A DNA stretch of 64,000 nucleotides from contig JABSQV010000023.1 of assembly GCA_013215565.1 (NCBI GenBank), forward strand, positions 31,966 through 95,965, written 5' to 3'. Below, piece by piece: positions 61,595-64,000 of this stretch. Made by a program: the position numbers and the translations under genes. The notes under the pieces were generated by a model that ran no database searches, was not told the origin of the DNA, and was given only the letters and a program-made list of their open reading frames with translations. Origin of the DNA: Myxococcales bacterium. Its GTDB lineage: Bacteria; Myxococcota_A; UBA9160; SZUA-336. Within the stretch, counting starts at the first letter, position 1, and each line of letters opens with the position of its first letter.

Positions 61595-62770
61595 ATGCAT
61601 CTGCCGATCTACCTCGACAACCACGCGACGACGCGCTGCGACCCCCGTGTGGTCGAGGCGATGCTCCCCTATTTCTCCGAGCATTTTGGGAATGCCTCGA
61701 GTGTGACGCATGCCTTCGGCTGGCGCGCCCGGGATGCGCTGGAGGCGGCGCTCGGGACGATCGCGGCAGCACTCGGGGCGGATGCGCGAGACCTGTGGCT
61801 GACCTCCGGCGCGACCGAGGCCAACAACCTGGCCCTGTTCGGCGCGGCGCGCGCGCGGCGTGGGCGTGCCGCGCACATCGTGACCTGCACCACCGAGCAT
61901 CCTTCGATTCTGGATTCCTGCCGGGCGCTCGAGAAGGAAGAGGTTCGGGTCTCGGTCCTCCCGGTGAATCGCGCGGGCCTCGTGTCGCCCGATGCGGTCG
62001 CGGCCGCGATCGAGTCGGACACGGTGCTGGTGAGCATCGCCCACGCCAACGCCGAGATCGGGGTGCTCCAGCCGATCGCCGAGATTGCCGAACTCACGCG
62101 CGCGCGCGGCGTTCCGCTCCACACCGATGCGACGCAGTCGCTGGGCAAGGTTCAGGTCGACGTCGCGGCCCTGGGCGTGGATCTGCTCTCGTGCTCGGCA
62201 CACAAGCTCTACGGCCCCAAGGGAATCGGGGCGCTGTTCGTCAGGCGTCGGCCGCGCGTACCGCTGGTCCCGATCCTGTACGGGGGCGGCAGCGAGCGCG
62301 ACCTGCGCAGCGGCACGGCCCCGGTCGCGCTCGCAGTCGGCTTCGCCCGGGCCTGCGAAATTGCGGTCGACGAACTGGAGCCCGAGGGCCTCCGCGTCGG
62401 CGGGTTACGCGATCGACTGCTGGAACGCCTGTCGTCGGAACTCCCCTCGATCCGGCGGAACGGCGAGGCCGAGAACGTGCTTCCGGGCAACCTGAACCTG
62501 TGCTTCGAGGGTGTCGAGGGCGAGGCGCTGCTGCTCGGGCTGCCGGAACTGGCGCTCTCTTCGGGCTCCGCCTGTTCCTCGTCGCGCCGGGAGCCCTCGC
62601 ACGTGCTGCGAGCGCTCGGGCTCGGTCGCGAGCGAGCGCTCTCGTCGATCCGCTTCGGCCTCGGGCGTTTCAATACGGCCGAAGAGATCGAGTTCGCGGC
62701 GGACCGGATCGTAGAGCAGGTGCAGCGCTTGCGAAGTGTCTCGCCGCTCTGGGACGACCGGCGTGCCTGA
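61595..62770 (+). CDS. iscS: Cysteine desulfurase IscS/NifS family
   Basis: 391 residues from the ATG at 61595, whose product begins M-H-L-P-I-Y-L-D-N-H-A-T-T like IscS; an ATG at 61502 would add an unsupported 31-residue extension. The PLP lysine is K204 in SCSAHKLYGPKG, and the persulfide cysteine is C327 in SSGSACSSSRREPS. It supplies sulfur from cysteine for Fe-S clusters or other thio-cofactors. The next gene, an IscU-like protein, overlaps its stop. Confidence 0.92.
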   Translation: MHLPIYLDNHATTRCDPRVVEAMLPYFSEHFGNASSVTHAFGWRARDALEAALGTIAAALGADARDLWLTSGATEANNLALFGAARARRGRAAHIVTCTTEHPSILDSCRALEKEEVRVSVLPVNRAGLVSPDAVAAAIESDTVLVSIAHANAEIGVLQPIAEIAELTRARGVPLHTDATQSLGKVQVDVAALGVDLLSCSAHKLYGPKGIGALFVRRRPRVPLVPILYGGGSERDLRSGTAPVALAVGFARACEIAVDELEPEGLRVGGLRDRLLERLSSELPSIRRNGEAENVLPGNLNLCFEGVEGEALLLGLPELALSSGSACSSSRREPSHVLRALGLGRERALSSIRFGLGRFNTAEEIEFAADRIVEQVQRLRSVSPLWDDRRA

Positions 62771-63158
62771 GTTCTACAGCCCCGCGGTGATCGAGCATTG
62801 CCGACACCCCAGGAACGCCGGCCGCCTCCCGTCGGGCGATCCCGACGTGGCGGGTGGCGAAGCGGGTGCTGCCGCGGAGGGCGATCTGGTGCGGATTCAA
62901 ATCCGGGTCGGACCGGATCATGTGGTGCGCGAGGCGGCGTTCAAGGCCTTTGGCTGCCCGGCGACGATCGCGGCTGCCAGCCTCGCGACCGAGCGGGTCC
63001 TGGGACAGCCGCTTGCCTGCGCGGTCGAGTTCGCCGCCCGGGATCTTGCGCAAGCGCTCTCCCTCTCGCCGGATCGCGCGCATAGCGCGGAGTTGGCACG
63101 GGGGGCGCTGGCCGCCGCGGTCGAGGCGTTTCGCCGCAAGCGCGGCCTGGACTCCTAG
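62763..63158 (+). CDS. IscU/NifU-N-like scaffold-family protein with missing cysteines
   Basis: 131 residues from GTG at 62763. The fold signatures EHCRHPRNAGRL (11-22), AAFKAFGCPATIAAASLATE (58-77) and the C-terminal ELARGALAAAVEAFRRK match IscU. Of the three cluster-binding cysteines only C65 remains: the CGD cysteine is E39 (AEGD) and the HC cysteine is S108 (HSAE). Extra cysteines are C13 and C86. It is probably not a standard [2Fe-2S] scaffold; a regulator or a sulfur carrier is possible. Confidence 0.8.
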   Translation: MPEFYSPAVIEHCRHPRNAGRLPSGDPDVAGGEAGAAAEGDLVRIQIRVGPDHVVREAAFKAFGCPATIAAASLATERVLGQPLACAVEFAARDLAQALSLSPDRAHSAELARGALAAAVEAFRRKRGLDS

Positions 63159-63186
63159 CCCGACTTCGGCTCCGGTGCCGGGTGCT

Positions 63187-63870
63187 ATGCTCCGGCCTCC
63201 GCCGCGACGGAGAATCAGTCTGCCCCAGCCGCCCAAGAGCCAGAACCTGAGCTGGGCCGAAGGTCGGGTCACTCGCGAGGATCGCCGGGCGCTGCTAGGC
63301 CATGCGGCGGCCACCCTCTGGTTCACGGGGATGTCGGGTTCGGGCAAGTCGACGCTGGCCCACGCGCTGGAGCACGAACTCCTGCGACGCGGAGTCAGTG
63401 CCTACGTGCTCGATGGAGACAGGCTTCGCCAGGGGCTGAACGCGAATCTGGGATTCTCCCGCGAGGATCGGAGCGAGAACATCCGTCGGGTCGGCGAGGT
63501 GGCCAAGTTGTTCACGGACGCGGGCCAGTTGGTTCTGGCCGCATTCATCTCGCCGTATCGGGTCGACCGGGCGGCCGTCCGCGAGATCTTCGACCCCGGG
63601 GACTTCATCGAAGTCTTCGTGGACTGTCCACTCGAGACCTGCGAGGAGCGAGATGTGAAGGGCCTCTACCGGAGAGCGCGCGCGGGAGAAGTATCGGAGT
63701 TTACCGGGGTCTCGGCTCCGTATGAGCCGCCCGAGCGCCCCGAGATCGTGGTCCGCACGCACGAGAATGCGCTCGAGCCGTGTGTCGATCAGCTTCTCGA
63801 TGAACTCGTCGATCGCGGGATCATCGAGGGTTCGCGCGGGCGGGCACCCGGTGCGCTTACTCGACGATGA
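63187..63870 (+). CDS. cysC: Adenylylsulfate (APS) kinase CysC
   Basis: 227 residues from the ATG at 63187; a CTG at 63220 has a better ribosome binding site (GGAG, 7-base spacing) and is an alternative. Walker A GMSGSGKST is at 48-56, with LDGDRLRQGLNANLGFSR (about 75-92), AAFISPYRVDR, KGLYRRARAGE and FTGVSAPYEPP. It phosphorylates APS to PAPS for sulfation or assimilation. It stands alone here, without CysND. The end overlaps the convergent partial gene by 14 bases. Confidence 0.93.
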   Translation: MLRPPPRRRISLPQPPKSQNLSWAEGRVTREDRRALLGHAAATLWFTGMSGSGKSTLAHALEHELLRRGVSAYVLDGDRLRQGLNANLGFSREDRSENIRRVGEVAKLFTDAGQLVLAAFISPYRVDRAAVREIFDPGDFIEVFVDCPLETCEERDVKGLYRRARAGEVSEFTGVSAPYEPPERPEIVVRTHENALEPCVDQLLDELVDRGIIEGSRGRAPGALTRR

Positions 63871-64000
63871 GCGTGCCCTTTGCCGAGAAACCGACCACCG
63901 CCTCGGGGTTGATGTCGATGGGCCCGGGCGAACTCAATCCCAGTACCTCGTAGGGATATCTGCCCGGCTCGATCCGGCAAGGCATTGCGAATTCGAGATC
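63857..64000 (-). CDS. C-terminal end of a hypothetical minus-strand gene (cut by window edge)
   Basis: The minus-strand frame is open from the right edge to a TAA at 63857-63859, giving the last 47 residues of a protein. The visible part has PCRIEPGRYPYEVLG and ends VVGFSAKGTLIVE, beta-rich and perhaps cupredoxin- or Ig-like. Too little is visible to name a family. Confidence 0.5.
   Translation of the reverse strand, partial: DLEFAMPCRIEPGRYPYEVLGLSSPGPIDINPEAVVGFSAKGTLIVE

Overview
The window is 64 kb of GC-rich, almost fully coding chromosomal DNA from a Gram-negative bacterium. About 65 genes were placed by domain motifs, ribosome binding sites and the tight 1 or 4 base overlaps between neighbours. 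The gene content suggests a lineage of the former deltaproteobacteria (Myxococcota, Desulfobacterota or Binatota type). The evidence is meso-DAP type MurE, cytochrome c maturation with a CXXXY-type CcmE, coenzyme F420 synthesis, a PHA regulator, paired ArsA-like ATPases and a PEP-CTERM-like protein. The assignment is an inference from content. No rRNA, tRNA, CRISPR array, transposon or prophage was seen, so this looks like core chromosome.

Layout. 1-5.1 kb, minus: the start of the dcw cell wall cluster (mraZ-rsmH-ftsL-ftsI-murE) with a clear promoter and a repeat-containing leader. 5.2-8.4 kb: a histone deacetylase-like enzyme, then a divergent SDR-epimerase/acyltransferase pair, both members missing expected catalytic residues. 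8.4-11.4 kb, minus: two ArsA/GET3-like ATPases, a small unknown gene and phaR. 11.5-14.4 kb, plus: a zinc-ribbon membrane protein, tatA and a phosphomannomutase. 14.6-16.5 kb, minus: a ParA ATPase fused to a glycogen-binding-like domain, and a degenerate MinD-like partner. 16.8-26.3 kb, plus: a Ppx/GppA fragment, 2-phosphoglycerate kinase-like protein, M48 lipoprotein peptidase, MoxR-type AAA ATPase (probable CTG start) with VWA protein, SppA, trmB, rlmN and a PPP phosphatase.

26.4-31.1 kb, minus: ffh, a divergent YchF-like protein and an MltD-like transglycosylase. 31.2-36.0 kb, plus: biotinyl carrier, SDR, plsB and hisG. 36.1-42.9 kb, minus: a zinc-ribbon protein and a ccmEF-X-ccmABCD cluster. 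43.0-46.6 kb: engB (plus) converging on cofD-cofC-cofE (minus). 46.8-49.0 kb: propeller-like and lamin-tail/PEP-CTERM exported proteins. 49.2-59.9 kb, plus: ftsE-ftsX-envC-ctpA (division septum and peptidoglycan processing), xseA-xseB, ispA-dxs (isoprenoids), tlyA and an LLM/F420-type oxidoreductase. 59.8-61.5 kb, minus: two LolA-like exported proteins. 61.6-64 kb: iscS, a degenerate IscU-like protein, cysC, and the end of a minus-strand gene.

Functionally, several blocks serve envelope growth and division (dcw, ftsEX-envC-ctpA, MltD, SppA, plsB). Others supply redox cofactors (ccm, F420, Fe-S). Non-ATG starts (GTG, TTG, probably one CTG) and stop/start overlaps are very common. Many start assignments here differ from the longest possible open frame.
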